Made by a program: the position numbers and the translations under genes
In this document: positions 1 through 8,332 of the stretch, piece by piece
How positions within the stretch are numbered: the stretch's first letter is position 1
Layout: every line of letters starts with the position of its first letter
Source: Lysobacter sp. Root494
GTDB taxonomy: Bacteria; Pseudomonadota; Gammaproteobacteria; Xanthomonadales; Xanthomonadaceae
NCBI RefSeq assembly: GCF_001427225.1
Contig: NZ_LMFH01000005.1
Span: 451,045 to 515,044 of the forward strand
Length of the DNA: 64,000 bases
Direction of reading: 5' to 3'
Notes under the pieces: model-generated
The model's input: the letters and a program-made list of their open reading frames with translations, nothing else
Database searches by the model: none
What the model was told of the DNA's origin: nothing

Positions 1-842
1 TTGAAGTTGGCCGCCATCGGCGTCATCAGCGTGCCGCAGTAACCCGTGACCATGCCGATCGCGCCCAGCGCAGCCGGATCGGCGCCGTGCCGCTGGATCA
101 GCAGCGGCAAGCCGATGCCGGCCATCATCACGGGAAATGCCGCGAATGCATTTCCCATGATGATGGTGAACAGCACCATCCCCAGCCCGAAGGCCAGCAG
201 GCACGCGACGCGGCTGTCGGAGGGAATCACCGCGGAGACCAGCGATGCCACGGCTTCACCGACACCGCTCGCCGCGAACACGCCGCCGAGCGTCGCAAGC
301 ACGAGGGGCAGCAATGCGGCCCAGCCCATCGTGTCAAGCAGGCGGCGACCTTCGATCGCGGCCTGTACCGGCTGTTCCCGCGTGGTCGCGATGGCGGCGA
401 ATGCCGCAATGATGCCGGCCAGTGCGAGCGCCGGCAGGGTGATGTTTCCAGCGGCGAAGAGCGCGAGTTCGCCAAGACGCAGCTTCGGGCCCGCCAGCAC
501 TATCGCGACGGTGACCAGCGGAATCAGTAGCGCAGGAACGAACAAACGATGGCCGAAACGAGCGGCCGATGCGCGCCGCTGTACTTCGGGTGCTTCGGCG
601 ATGTGCTCGCGGCGCATCCGCGCAGCCAGCAACGCCAGGGTGATGACGGCCACGCCTGCAAGTTGCGCAGGCAGCCTGTCGCCCGCCTTGCTGGCGGCAA
701 GGATCAGCTCGCCGCTGCAGAACAGCAAGGCCAGGACGCTCCAGAACGCCGCGTGCACGAACCGCCGCTCGCGCAGGTTGCGCCAGCCCGCATACAGCAG
801 GAAGGCCGCGAGCACGAAATAGAAGTGCTCAATCCGCAGCAT
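1..842 (-). CDS. DUF979 family membrane protein, 5-oxoproline transporter subunit (3' end outside window)
   Basis: The gene enters from the window edge on the minus strand and starts at the ATG at 842; about 280 residues are visible and the C terminus is missing. The translation (MLRIEHFYFVLAAFLLYAG...) is strongly hydrophobic with several predicted membrane helices and a Gly/Ala-rich segment ending ...MVTGYCGTLMTPMAANF at the edge. DUF979 proteins occur with DUF969 next to 5-oxoprolinase genes and are proposed to form a 5-oxoproline uptake system in the inner membrane. Its start lies 14 bases inside the DUF969 gene, so the two are translationally coupled. The family call rests on resemblance and on the neighbours; the transport substrate is inferred from context. 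Confidence 0.8.
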   Translation of the reverse strand, partial: MLRIEHFYFVLAAFLLYAGWRNLRERRFVHAAFWSVLALLFCSGELILAASKAGDRLPAQLAGVAVITLALLAARMRREHIAEAPEVQRRASAARFGHRLFVPALLIPLVTVAIVLAGPKLRLGELALFAAGNITLPALALAGIIAAFAAIATTREQPVQAAIEGRRLLDTMGWAALLPLVLATLGGVFAASGVGEAVASLVSAVIPSDSRVACLLAFGLGMVLFTIIMGNAFAAFPVMMAGIGLPLLIQRHGADPAALGAIGMVTGYCGTLMTPMAANF

Positions 843-1527
843 CGGCTCGCTCCAACGCCGCGACATGGCGAGCCAGCCCGCGCTGGAAGAATGCGATGCG
901 GATCGCGTGGATGACAAATGCAGCAATGGCTGTCGGCAACGCCCACAAGGCGATTTCCAGGGGCTGCAATACGATGCCGTGCTCGTTGAAGAAGCCCTGG
1001 ATCAATAGCACGGCGCCAAACGCCAGGAATACGTCTTCTCCGAAGAAGCGACCGACATTGTCGGTGGCGGCCGAAAGCGCATGCACGCGCTGGACGTGCT
1101 CACGTGGCAGGGCGCCGTGGCTTTTTTCCGCAGCCGACTCCGCCATCGGAGCCAGCAACGGACGCACCGTCTGCGCATGGCCCGCGATGTCGATGAGGCC
1201 GACCATGCTCAGCAGCTGGCGCACGCCAAGATACGTCGTCAGCAATCGCGGCAAGGTCACGCCATGTAAGCGCGCGATCCACGACAGCGCATGTTCGCGC
1301 AGGCCGGCGCGTTCGAGCAGGCCGATGGTGGGCAGCGTGAATGCGAACAGCAGCAGCGCGCGGTTGGAGACGAAGCTTTCGCCGAGTAGCGCGAGCAGAT
1401 CAGGGAGCGACATTCCCGCGGCCAGTCCGCTGACCACGCCGGCGCCGACCACAACGATGACCGGGTTCCATCGCAACACGAAGCCGATCACCACTACCGC
1501 GACGCCGAGCAGCGGCCAGTAGTTCAT
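829..1527 (-). CDS. DUF969 family membrane protein, 5-oxoproline transporter subunit
   Basis: This 232-residue protein has about five to six hydrophobic segments, beginning MNYWPLLGVAVVVIGFVLRW, and contains the long central stretch around GLIDIAGHAQTVRPLLAPMA that is typical of DUF969. Members are paired with DUF979 and are thought to make up a two-part 5-oxoproline permease. The ATG at 1527 overlaps the pxpA stop by 4 bases (ATGA), and the 3' end overlaps the DUF979 start. Location after pxpA in one transcription unit fits uptake of the substrate that PxpABC hydrolyses. The pairing and family are well supported; transport itself is inferred. Confidence 0.85.
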   Translation of the reverse strand: MNYWPLLGVAVVVIGFVLRWNPVIVVVGAGVVSGLAAGMSLPDLLALLGESFVSNRALLLFAFTLPTIGLLERAGLREHALSWIARLHGVTLPRLLTTYLGVRQLLSMVGLIDIAGHAQTVRPLLAPMAESAAEKSHGALPREHVQRVHALSAATDNVGRFFGEDVFLAFGAVLLIQGFFNEHGIVLQPLEIALWALPTAIAAFVIHAIRIAFFQRGLARHVAALERADAAD

Positions 1528-2273
1528 TCGACGGCTCCCACGGGCAGGATGCGAATGCCATCAGCGGCCAGCGCATCGCGGATGGATCTGGCGAACTGTG
1601 CGGCATCGGCGCGATCGCCATGCAGGCAAAGCGTGTCGGCGCGAAGCCGGATCCGTTCGCCGGTGCGCGCGACCACGCTGCCGTCGCGGGCGAAGCCACG
1701 CACCTGTTCGATGGTTTCGCCGAGACCGTGGATCACCGCTTCGTCGCGGCTGCGTGGCGTCAGCGAACCGTCCGCTTCGTACCTGCGCTCGGCGAATACT
1801 TCATGTGCGACACGCAGGTCCGCGGCTTCCGCCGACGCGGTCAACTGCGAACCCGAGAGCCCGAACACAACCAGTTCCGGATCGACTTCCCGCACGGCCG
1901 CAACGATCGCTTCCGCGATGAGCCGGTCGCGCGCGGCGACGTTGTAGAGCGCACCGTGCGGCTTCACGTGCGCCAGGCGCATGTTTTCCGAAGCCGCGAT
2001 GGCGCCGAGCGTATCCATCTGCTCGCGCACGAACCCCCGTATTTCATCGGGTGAAAACGGCAACTCGCGCCTTCCGAACCCCTCACGATCCGGGTAGCCC
2101 GGATGCGCGCCGGCCGCGACCCCGTGTTCGCGGCAAAGGCGCAGCGTCGTGCGCATCGTGGCTTCGTCGCCAGCGTGCCCGCCACAGGCAATGCTGGCCG
2201 AAGTGACCAGCGGGATGATCGCGGCATCGTCGCCGCAGCCTTCGCCGAGATCGCAGTTGAAGTCAATGCGCAC
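1524..2273 (-). CDS. pxpA: 5-oxoprolinase subunit PxpA (LamB/YcsF family)
   Basis: PxpA acts with PxpB and PxpC to hydrolyse 5-oxo-L-proline to glutamate with ATP in the cytoplasm. The 249-residue product starts MRIDFNCDLGEGCGDD, the signature LamB/YcsF N terminus, followed by the motifs ASIACGGHAGD, GAHPGYPD and HVKPHGALYN. A GTG start at 2273 is chosen because the family begins exactly there; the same frame stays open for 210 codons upstream, but that is an antisense shadow of pxpC. It lies 11 bases after a 54-codon membrane-protein gene and overlaps the DUF969 gene by 4 bases. Confidence 0.95.
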   Translation of the reverse strand: MRIDFNCDLGEGCGDDAAIIPLVTSASIACGGHAGDEATMRTTLRLCREHGVAAGAHPGYPDREGFGRRELPFSPDEIRGFVREQMDTLGAIAASENMRLAHVKPHGALYNVAARDRLIAEAIVAAVREVDPELVVFGLSGSQLTASAEAADLRVAHEVFAERRYEADGSLTPRSRDEAVIHGLGETIEQVRGFARDGSVVARTGERIRLRADTLCLHGDRADAAQFARSIRDALAADGIRILPVGAVE

Positions 2274-2284
2274 GTTGCTCGCGG

Positions 2285-2449
2285 CTATTTGCGGTTGAAG
2301 AGCAGTCCGAGTCCGACCACTATCAGGATCGCCGGCCACCACGTCGAGATGAGGTTGCCGAGACCCGGAACGTTGAAGCCGAGGTTCCTGAGCAGGAACA
2401 GCGTGCCGACGATGATCAGCACGAGCGCTGCAATGATGTTGCCCTTCAT
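2285..2449 (-). CDS. 54-residue two-helix membrane protein (LiaI/LiaF-like, DUF5668 type)
   Basis: This short gene (ATG at 2449, TAG at 2285-2287) lies 3 bases after pxpC and 11 bases before pxpA, on the same strand. The product has two hydrophobic helices: residues about 5-20 (IIAALVLIIVGTLFLL) and about 38-51 (WPAILIVVGLGLLF). They flank the short segment RNLGFNVPGLGNLISTW, and the protein ends NRK. The pattern GxxFLLxNLG...WPxxLIxxGLxLL matches the LiaI/LiaF-like transmembrane module (PF18917-type). No catalytic residues are present. Its place inside the pxp operon suggests a membrane role linked to transport or envelope sensing, but the function is unknown. Confidence 0.75.
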   Translation of the reverse strand: MKGNIIAALVLIIVGTLFLLRNLGFNVPGLGNLISTWWPAILIVVGLGLLFNRK

Positions 2450-2452
2450 TCG

Positions 2453-3418
2453 CTAATTTCCCCTGGATGGTTGGTCGATGACGTATTTGTCGGTCATCAG
2501 CCGGATTCTGGCGATCCGTGCACGCGCTGCGCAAGCGAGGCGTGTCGCGGTTTGCGCGTCGCAGGACTGGAAACGCACGATTTCGCCGGGACACAGGTGC
2601 GCCAGTCGCGGCAGGTCGGCGGCGATCACATGGCCAACTCGTGGATAGCCGCCGACGGTCTGCGCGTCCGCCAGCAGCACGATGGGCTTTCCGTCGGGCG
2701 GAAGCTGCACCGTGCCGGGCGCGACCGGCGCGGAAATCTCTTCGCCAGGCAGGCTTTCGAGCACGGCGCCTTCCAGCCTCAGTCCCTGGCGATTGCTGCG
2801 GGCACTGACCTGCCAGGCGCGGCCTCCCAGCTCCACCGGCGACTGCGAAGGAACGTAGCGGATCGGCAATCCGCGTTCGTCGAAGTGCGGATCGATCCAC
2901 CACTTCGGCATGCGCGGTCGCGTGCAGGAGAGACGCGGTGGCGCGCGCAGCTTAAGTTCGTCGCCGCTTCGCAACGCGCGTCCTTCGAGGCCGCTGAAGC
3001 CGCCACGCAGGTCGGTGCTGCGGCTTCCGAGCTTCAATGGGACATCGATGCCGCCTGCGAACGCGAGCCAAGCACGGGCGCCATCGCGCAGGTTGCCGAT
3101 GCGCAGCACGCCCGGGGGAAGGGTGACGGGGCGGCCGGCTTCGACCACATGCCGATTCCCGTCCTTGCATTCGAAGCGCGCGAGTACGCGTGCTCCGCAA
3201 ATGGCGAGCCGCACCGCACGCTCGAACCGCAGGGCAGGGCCTTGCAGCGTGAGTTCAAGCACGGCTTCATCAGGCCTGTTGCCGACGAGATGGTTGGCAA
3301 GCATCGCGGCAGCCACGTCGAGTGCGCCGCAATGCGCGACGCCCAGGTGCCGCCAACCGAAGCGGCCCGCATCCTGGACCGTGGTCAGCAGGCCGGGTGT
3401 AAGCACATGCAGCTTCAC
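2453..3418 (-). CDS. pxpC: 5-oxoprolinase subunit PxpC (KipA/biotin-dependent carboxyltransferase family)
   Basis: PxpC is the KipA-like subunit of the prokaryotic 5-oxoprolinase and forms the catalytic complex with PxpB. The 321-residue protein begins with GTG at 3418 and reads MKLHVLTPGLLTTVQDAGR, the conserved opening of the family, followed by GALDVAAAMLANHLVGN near residues 30-45, and near the C terminus by LLADAQTVGGYPRVGHV. The start overlaps the pxpB stop in a GTGA junction. The open frame continues upstream to 3988, but that part is out of register with pxpB and is a shadow. Older annotations call this family allophanate hydrolase subunit 2. Confidence 0.93.
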   Translation of the reverse strand: MKLHVLTPGLLTTVQDAGRFGWRHLGVAHCGALDVAAAMLANHLVGNRPDEAVLELTLQGPALRFERAVRLAICGARVLARFECKDGNRHVVEAGRPVTLPPGVLRIGNLRDGARAWLAFAGGIDVPLKLGSRSTDLRGGFSGLEGRALRSGDELKLRAPPRLSCTRPRMPKWWIDPHFDERGLPIRYVPSQSPVELGGRAWQVSARSNRQGLRLEGAVLESLPGEEISAPVAPGTVQLPPDGKPIVLLADAQTVGGYPRVGHVIAADLPRLAHLCPGEIVRFQSCDAQTATRLACAARARIARIRLMTDKYVIDQPSRGN

Positions 3419-4095
3419 GCGCCTGCATCCGTGGCGACGAAACGCACGCGATCGCCCGGTGCGAGCAAGGCCGGCAGATCGCGCGAAGGATCGAAGAGCA
3501 CCAGCGGCGTGCGGCCGATAAGTCGCCATCCGCCGGGACTCTCGCGCGGATAGATGCCGGTCTGCGTGCCGCCGATGCCCACGCTGCCCGCCGGGACGGA
3601 AATGCGCGGCGTCGCCAGGCGCGGCAGCGCCAGCGCGGGATCGAGGCCGAGCAGGTACGGGAACCCGGGCGCGAAACCGATCATTGCCACCGTGTACTCC
3701 GCCGATGCGTGGCGCTCCACCACCTCCGCCGGCGTGAGCCCGAGTTCGGCCGCGGCGCTTTCCAGGTCCGGGCCGGCGTCGCCGCCATACACGACCGGAA
3801 TATCGACAATGCGCGTGGAATCCGCGGCTTTTTTCGTAGCGGCGGGCAATGTGTCGAGCGTCGTGCGAAGCCACGTCTCCAGCGCACCCGCTTCGATCAG
3901 CAGCGGATCGAAGAACACGCCGACGCTCGCATAGGCCGGCACGAGGTCGCGCAGCCACACAGGCCGTTGTGCACGGATGCGCTCGCACAGTGCGTGCACG
4001 CGCGCGTTCGTGCGCGAATCGATGCGGTCGCCGATGCGCAACACCAGCGCGTCGTCTGCGATGGCCTCGAACTCCGCTTCGGGTGGAAAGCTCAC
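3415..4095 (-). CDS. pxpB: 5-oxoprolinase subunit PxpB (KipI family)
   Basis: PxpB is the KipI-like partner of PxpC in ATP-dependent 5-oxoproline hydrolysis. The 226-residue product carries the family blocks VPAYASVGVFFDP, IGFAPGFPYLLGLDP and GGTQTGIYPRESPGGW, and ends near APGDRVRFVATDAGA. The GTG at 4095 is chosen because it gives the normal N terminus (VSFPPEAEFEAI...) and forms a GTGA overlap with the HIT gene; the longer open frame to 4302 would run through the HIT gene. Its length is typical for stand-alone PxpB. Confidence 0.93.
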   Translation of the reverse strand: MSFPPEAEFEAIADDALVLRIGDRIDSRTNARVHALCERIRAQRPVWLRDLVPAYASVGVFFDPLLIEAGALETWLRTTLDTLPAATKKAADSTRIVDIPVVYGGDAGPDLESAAAELGLTPAEVVERHASAEYTVAMIGFAPGFPYLLGLDPALALPRLATPRISVPAGSVGIGGTQTGIYPRESPGGWRLIGRTPLVLFDPSRDLPALLAPGDRVRFVATDAGA

Positions 4096-4517
4096 GCCAG
4101 CGCCGTGCGCAGGCGTTCGATGCGCCGGACCAGTTCCTCTGGCGAGTAGGGCTGCGCGGTCGCCATTCCCCACACCGGGCGCGGCCAGGCGATGTCTTCG
4201 CGGAAACGCGCGATCACGTGGATGTGCAGTTGCGGCACCACGTTGCCGAGCGCGGCGACGTTGAGCTTGTGCGGCTGGAAGACGGCCTGCAACGCGCGGC
4301 ATGCGCGGCTGATCTCGCGGGTGAGTTCGGCCTGCTGCTGTTCATTGAGATCGACCCATTCCACGGCGTTCTCCACGCGAGGCACCAGGATCAGCCACGG
4401 GTGGTTGGCGTCGTCCATCAGCTGCAGGTCGCTCAGCGGGAAATGCGCCACGGGGTGCGTGTCTTCGCCCAGCTGCGGATGCAGGTGCCAGCCGGTGGGA
4501 GCGGTCGAACGGTTCAT
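4092..4517 (-). CDS. HIT family protein
   Basis: HIT proteins are nucleotide hydrolases or transferases acting on dinucleoside polyphosphates or AMP conjugates. The 141-residue product has the motif QLHIHVI at residues 96-102, in which the first histidine of the usual HxHxH triad is replaced by Gln; this variant is common in proteobacterial HIT proteins. Upstream blocks LSDLQLMDDANHPWLILVPR (27-47) match the N-terminal half of the fold. It starts in an ATGA overlap with the DLH gene and ends in a GTGA overlap with pxpB. Substrate is unknown, and its presence in a 5-oxoproline operon may simply be co-transcription. Confidence 0.88.
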   Translation of the reverse strand: MNRSTAPTGWHLHPQLGEDTHPVAHFPLSDLQLMDDANHPWLILVPRVENAVEWVDLNEQQQAELTREISRACRALQAVFQPHKLNVAALGNVVPQLHIHVIARFREDIAWPRPVWGMATAQPYSPEELVRRIERLRTALA

Positions 4518-5182
4518 CGCAGGTTCTCCGCGAGGAAATCGAGGGTGCGCTGCCAGGCGAGCTGGGCACTGGGCGCGTGGTAATGACTGTTGTCGACGTC
4601 GCGGTTGAACGCATGGTCGGCGTCTTCGTAGACGAATATCTTCGCGCTGGGCTGCTTGCGGCGATGCAGTTCGATGTCGCCCGGCGGAATGCTCCTGTCG
4701 CGCGCGCCGAAATGGAACATCAGGGGTGCACGTGCCGGTTCGTCGAGGAACGGCACGCTGCGCGCACCGTAATAAGTCACGGTCGGTAGCCCCAGGCGCG
4801 TGTTGGCGAGGAAGGCGACGCTGCCACCCCAGCAGAAGCCTACGACGGCGGTGCGCAGTCCTTCCGATTGCAGCAGGTCCGAGGCGGCTTCGACCACGTC
4901 GATGGCCCGATCGAAACCGACTCGATTGCGCAGTTCTACGCCGCGCTGGGTTTCGGATTCGCCATAACCGAGCTCGACATCCTGCTCGACGATGTCGAAA
5001 AGAGCGGGTGCGAGTGCGACGAACCCCGCCGATACGAACCGATCGACCACGTCGCGGATATGCGAGTTAACGCCGAAGATCTCCTGCAGCACGACGACCG
5101 CGCCACGCGACGGGCCCGTGGGCTCGGCGCGCCAGGCGCGGACGAGGCCGTGGGGCGTGTTCAGGTCAATCCAGTGGCCCAT
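4514..5182 (-). CDS. Dienelactone hydrolase family protein
   Basis: This 222-residue alpha/beta hydrolase is the first gene of the minus-strand operon. It shows the DLH nucleophile elbow GFCWGG with Cys117, the supporting Glu34 in QEIFG, an acid at about Asp162 (FGARDRSIP) and His190 (EDADHAF), so the Cys-Asp-His triad is complete. True dienelactone hydrolases open the lactone in chlorocatechol breakdown, but many relatives have other ester substrates; nothing nearby points to aromatic degradation. ATG at 5182 gives the normal length; the frame stays open far upstream only as antisense to rimO. The 129-base gap to rimO must hold both divergent promoters. Confidence 0.88.
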   Translation of the reverse strand: MGHWIDLNTPHGLVRAWRAEPTGPSRGAVVVLQEIFGVNSHIRDVVDRFVSAGFVALAPALFDIVEQDVELGYGESETQRGVELRNRVGFDRAIDVVEAASDLLQSEGLRTAVVGFCWGGSVAFLANTRLGLPTVTYYGARSVPFLDEPARAPLMFHFGARDRSIPPGDIELHRRKQPSAKIFVYEDADHAFNRDVDNSHYHAPSAQLAWQRTLDFLAENLR

Positions 5183-5269
5183 GGCGGTAGTGAAGTCCTG
5201 GGGGATGCCTAACTTAACCCCTTCGCGGCAGTGCCCTGCAAGTTGCCCGTCCGCGTTGCGGGCTGCCGG

Positions 5270-5275
5270 TATAAT
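5270..5275 (+). promoter_or_regulatory. Candidate -10 box for rimO
   Basis: A perfect TATAAT lies 36 bases before the rimO ATG, in the only intergenic gap upstream of it. No good -35 at 16-18 bases is visible, so this is a partial promoter call. Confidence 0.45.
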
Positions 5276-5311
5276 TGCGTGTTTTTTCGCCTTCTCCTGG
5301 TTTCCGCCGTC

Positions 5312-6643
5312 ATGTCCCTCGCCAATCCCAAAGTCGGTTTCGTCAGCCTCGGTTGCCCCAAGGCGCTGGTCGATTCCGAACGCATCCTCACCCAGCTCAA
5401 GGTCGAGGGATATGACCTTGTGCCGACCTACGATGATGCGGATGTCGTCGTGGTGAACACCTGCGGCTTCATCGATTCGGCCGTGACCGAATCGCTCGAC
5501 GCCATTGGCGAGGCGATGGCGGAAAACGGCAAGGTCATCGTCACTGGCTGCCTGGGCAAGCGCGAAGAAATGATCCGCGAGGCACACCCAGGCGTGCTGT
5601 CGATCAGCGGCCCGCAGGACTACACCAGCGTGATGGAAGCCGTGCACAAGGCGCTGCCGCCGAAACACGATCCTTTCATCAACCTGGTGCCCGACACAGG
5701 CGTGAAGCTGACGCCGAAGCACTACGCCTACCTGAAGATCTCCGAAGGCTGCAATCACCGCTGCAGCTTCTGCATCATTCCCTCGATGCGTGGCGACCTC
5801 GTCTCGCGCCCCGTCGACCAGGTGCTGCGCGAAGCCGAGAAGCTCGCGATGGGCGGCGTCAAGGAACTGCTGGTGATTTCGCAGGACACCTCGGCCTACG
5901 GCGTCGACGTGAAATACGCCGAGCGCGAATGGCGCGGCAGGCAGTACCAGACACGCATGAAGGCGCTGTGCGAAGGCCTTGGTGAACTCGGCCTGTGGAC
6001 GCGCCTGCACTACGTGTATCCGTATCCGCACGTCGACGAGATCATTCCGTTGATGGCCGAAGGCAAGGTGCTTCCGTACCTCGACATCCCGTTCCAGCAC
6101 GCCAGCCCGCGCGTGCTCAGGCTGATGAAGCGCCCGGGCGCGGTCGACAAGGTGCGCGAGCGCATCCACAAATGGCGCGGGATCTGCCCGGACATCACGA
6201 TCCGTTCGACCTTCATCGTCGGCTTCCCGGGCGAGACCGAGGCCGAGTTCGAGGAACTGCTCGATTTCCTCGACGAAGCCCAGCTCGATCGCGTCGGTGC
6301 CTTCGCCTATTCGCCGGTCGACGGCGCTGCGGCGAACGACCTGCCCGATCCGGTGCCGGAAGAGGTGAAGCAGGAGCGCCTCGCGCGCTTCATGGAACGC
6401 CAGGCGGAAATCTCCAGCGCCAAGCTAGAAGCCAAGGTCGGCACGATCCAGCGCTGCCTGGTCGACGCGCTCGACGGTGAGTTGGCGATTGCGCGTTCGA
6501 TGGCCGATGCGCCGGAAATCGACGGCCTCGTCCAGATCCAGAACGGTTTCGAAGCCGGATTGAAGCCCGGTGAATTCGTCGACGTCGAGATCATGGGCAG
6601 CGACGAGCACGATCTGTACGGCGAAGTGCCGTTCGATGCGTGA
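5312..6643 (+). CDS. rimO: Ribosomal protein S12 methylthiotransferase RimO
   Basis: RimO adds a methylthio group to an aspartate of ribosomal protein S12, using radical S-adenosylmethionine chemistry. The 443-residue protein has the UPF0004 domain with Cys15, Cys51 and Cys80 ([29 protein letters not shown]), and the radical-SAM cluster motif Cys147-x3-Cys151-x2-Cys154 ([17 protein letters not shown]). A C-terminal TRAM domain spans roughly residues 375-440 and ends ...[13 protein letters not shown]. The GSCPKAL-type and SMRGD signatures separate RimO from MiaB. The start at 5312 is chosen over an open extension to 5231 because the family begins at [14 protein letters not shown]. Confidence 0.97.
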   Translation: MSLANPKVGFVSLGCPKALVDSERILTQLKVEGYDLVPTYDDADVVVVNTCGFIDSAVTESLDAIGEAMAENGKVIVTGCLGKREEMIREAHPGVLSISGPQDYTSVMEAVHKALPPKHDPFINLVPDTGVKLTPKHYAYLKISEGCNHRCSFCIIPSMRGDLVSRPVDQVLREAEKLAMGGVKELLVISQDTSAYGVDVKYAEREWRGRQYQTRMKALCEGLGELGLWTRLHYVYPYPHVDEIIPLMAEGKVLPYLDIPFQHASPRVLRLMKRPGAVDKVRERIHKWRGICPDITIRSTFIVGFPGETEAEFEELLDFLDEAQLDRVGAFAYSPVDGAAANDLPDPVPEEVKQERLARFMERQAEISSAKLEAKVGTIQRCLVDALDGELAIARSMADAPEIDGLVQIQNGFEAGLKPGEFVDVEIMGSDEHDLYGEVPFDA

Positions 6644-6683
6644 TCTCGAATTGAAAACGCGGGACGCGCGCGCTTGGCACGAG

Positions 6684-6715
6684 GCGGCAGCGATCGACTG
6701 AAGCACCGCTGCCGC
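6684..6715. terminator. Hairpin between convergent rimO and the small secreted gene
   Basis: A 9-base perfect stem, GCGGCAGCG (6684-6692) with CGCTGCCGC (6707-6715), lies between the rimO stop and the end of the next, convergent gene. It has no T-run on either strand, so it is a possible bidirectional end structure rather than a textbook intrinsic terminator. Confidence 0.4.
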
Positions 6716-6722
6716 GAGCTGC

Positions 6723-7154
6723 CTATTTCGCGGAATCGATCAGTGCGGCGGCCGTGGTCGGCCCGATCGCGTAGGTGTCGGTGTGCGAAGTGATCATTGT
6801 CCTGAACTCGAGCGAGGCCTTGAAGCCGGTCGTGAGCCGGTTGCGCTTGAGGATTGCATCCACCTGGTTGTCCTGCGCTTCGGTGGTTGCCGGCGAGATG
6901 CCCACATAATCCCAACTGTCGCCATCGAGATGGGCATACCACTGCGTCGGGCCGATCCCGGCTTCGACGGACGCGGCGTCGCGCGCCGCGTTCCATCGCA
7001 GGAACTCGAGATGTTTTCCAGGCGCGACGTGATAAATGGACACCATGCCGTGCGGGGCTTCCTGGCTCCACGCCTGCGGTGAGGGCAGCAATGCCGCGAT
7101 GCCGAGGGCCAGGGCGACCATCAGGGATAAGGTGGAACGCGGGGCGCGGAGCAT
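6723..7154 (-). CDS. Small secreted protein of unknown function
   Basis: This 143-residue protein starts MLRAPRSTLSLMVALALG and has a clear signal peptide with a likely cleavage after about residue 31 (PQAWSQEAPHG). The mature part, about 110 residues, has alternating hydrophobic strands and short helices (GMVSIYHVAPGKHLEFLRW, TQWYAHLDGDSWDYVGISP), which resembles a small alpha/beta-barrel of the dimeric ABM/NIPSNAP type. I do not recognise a specific family. The start at 7154 is preferred over an open extension to 7250 because only it gives a signal peptide. It converges with rimO and stands alone. Confidence 0.7.
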   Translation of the reverse strand: MLRAPRSTLSLMVALALGIAALLPSPQAWSQEAPHGMVSIYHVAPGKHLEFLRWNAARDAASVEAGIGPTQWYAHLDGDSWDYVGISPATTEAQDNQVDAILKRNRLTTGFKASLEFRTMITSHTDTYAIGPTTAAALIDSAK

Positions 7155-7200
7155 GGGTGATTCCTTCGCGGTAAAAACCGCTGGTGCCGGGCGATGGCCG

Positions 7201-7227
7201 GCCGGGGAATGCCGGCGACTCCCCGGC
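7201..7227. repeat. Perfect 8-base inverted repeat upstream of the secreted-protein gene
   Basis: GCCGGGGA (7201-7208) pairs with TCCCCGGC (7220-7227) around an 11-base loop, about 47 bases upstream of the minus-strand start at 7154. No T-run follows. It could be a leader hairpin or a dispersed repeat. Confidence 0.35.
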
Positions 7228-7354
7228 GCAGGCGGATTGGCTGTCCGCACCCAGTAAACGTTGGGGAAATGCCTGCCAAGGACAGGTTTGCGTCCACCTC
7301 ACCCATTCGGGTGCTGTGCATACTGATCGCATCGAGCAAAAAGCGAGGCAGGCC

Positions 7355-7753
7355 ATGACATCGAACAATGCGTTTACCCGTGTGGCAAAGATGGCATCGC
7401 GCTTTACCGGACGACCGCTCTGCTTCGGGCTGGCGTTACTCGTGGTGCTCGCCTGGATTGTCACCGGCCCGATCTTCGGCTTCAGCGATACCTGGCAGCT
7501 GGTGATCAACACCGGCACCACGATCATCACGTTCCTGATGGTGTTCCTGATCCAGGCGACGCAGAACCGCGACACGGAAGCGATGCACCTCAAGCTCGAC
7601 GAACTGATCCGCGCCACGCGCGGCGCCCACAACCGCCTGATGGACCTGGAAGAACGCGAGGAAGACGAGCTGGACAAACTGCGCGAGCAATACGAAAACA
7701 TCGCCAAGCGTTCGCGCGGGAAGGATCGCGGCGAACCGCCGCCGCGCGGCTAG
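7355..7753 (+). CDS. Low-affinity iron permease family protein
   Basis: The 132-residue product begins [21 protein letters not shown] and has two hydrophobic helices at about residues 22-44 ([19 protein letters not shown]) and 50-70 ([18 protein letters not shown]). These are followed by the conserved [22 protein letters not shown] and a charged, coiled-coil-like tail ending RGEPPPRG. This pattern matches the bacterial low-affinity iron permease (PF04120) family, whose transport function in bacteria is poorly tested. The ATG at 7355 fits the family N terminus; an open extension to 7184 is discounted. Its stop shares four bases (CTAG) with the convergent greB stop. Confidence 0.85.
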   Translation: MTSNNAFTRVAKMASRFTGRPLCFGLALLVVLAWIVTGPIFGFSDTWQLVINTGTTIITFLMVFLIQATQNRDTEAMHLKLDELIRATRGAHNRLMDLEEREEDELDKLREQYENIAKRSRGKDRGEPPPRG

Positions 7754-8253
7754 TTCGCGTAGGCGACGTCCACGATCACGAACTGCTGCACGCCGCCGGG
7801 CAGCTGTGCTTCGAATTCGTCATCGATGCGTTTCTTGAGCATGGCGCGCGCCAGCGGCGAGTCGATGCTGATGTGGCCGTGCCTGGCGTCGGTTTCGTCG
7901 GGGCCGACGATGCGATAGCGCTGCGTGTCGCCCGACACGACGTTTTCCACTTCGACTGTTGCGCCGAAGAAAACCGCTTCGCGATCGCTTGGCGCTTCGC
8001 CAACCACGCGCAGGGCTTCCAGCCGCTTGGACAGGTAACGCACGCGGCGATCGATCTCGCCGAGCTGTTTCTTTCGATAGGTGTATTCGGCGTTCTCGGA
8101 GCGATCGCCTTCGGCCGCCGCGGCGGCCAGCGCCTTCACCACTTCCGGCCGCTTGAAGCGCCAGAGCTCGTCGAGCTCGGCCTTGAGGCGTGCATGCCCC
8201 TCGGGCGTGATCAACGCCGTGCTCTTTTCGGCAGGTGGACGCCAGCGACCCAT
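7750..8253 (-). CDS. greB: Transcription elongation factor GreB
   Basis: GreB binds the secondary channel of RNA polymerase and stimulates cleavage of backtracked transcripts. The 167-residue protein has the N-terminal coiled coil with the acidic tip motif [20 protein letters not shown] (about residues 47-66) and the [13 protein letters not shown] segment typical of GreB rather than GreA. The C-terminal FKBP-like domain contains [17 protein letters not shown] at 8253 gives the family N terminus. It converges with the permease gene with overlapping stop codons, so no terminator separates the two. Confidence 0.93.
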   Translation of the reverse strand: MGRWRPPAEKSTALITPEGHARLKAELDELWRFKRPEVVKALAAAAAEGDRSENAEYTYRKKQLGEIDRRVRYLSKRLEALRVVGEAPSDREAVFFGATVEVENVVSGDTQRYRIVGPDETDARHGHISIDSPLARAMLKKRIDDEFEAQLPGGVQQFVIVDVAYAN

Positions 8254-8269
8254 CGTTGCTCCAAAAGAG

Positions 8270-8297
8270 AAGGCGGCCCATTCTGACGGGCCGCCTT
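8270..8297 (-). terminator. Terminator-like hairpin after the NlpE-like gene
   Basis: A perfect 10-base stem, AAGGCGGCCC (8270-8279) with GGGCCGCCTT (8288-8297), lies between the NlpE-like stop and the greB start. Read on the minus strand it is followed by a weak T-rich stretch (CTCTTTTGG), consistent with an intrinsic terminator. Confidence 0.6.
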
Positions 8298-8332
8298 CGG
8301 CTTGCGCAAAAGCTTCGTTATGCGATGTTGCG

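Noticed and set aside
4514-6169. 551-codon frame extending the dienelactone hydrolase upstream
   Set aside because: The extra part is antisense to rimO; the family start is at 5182.
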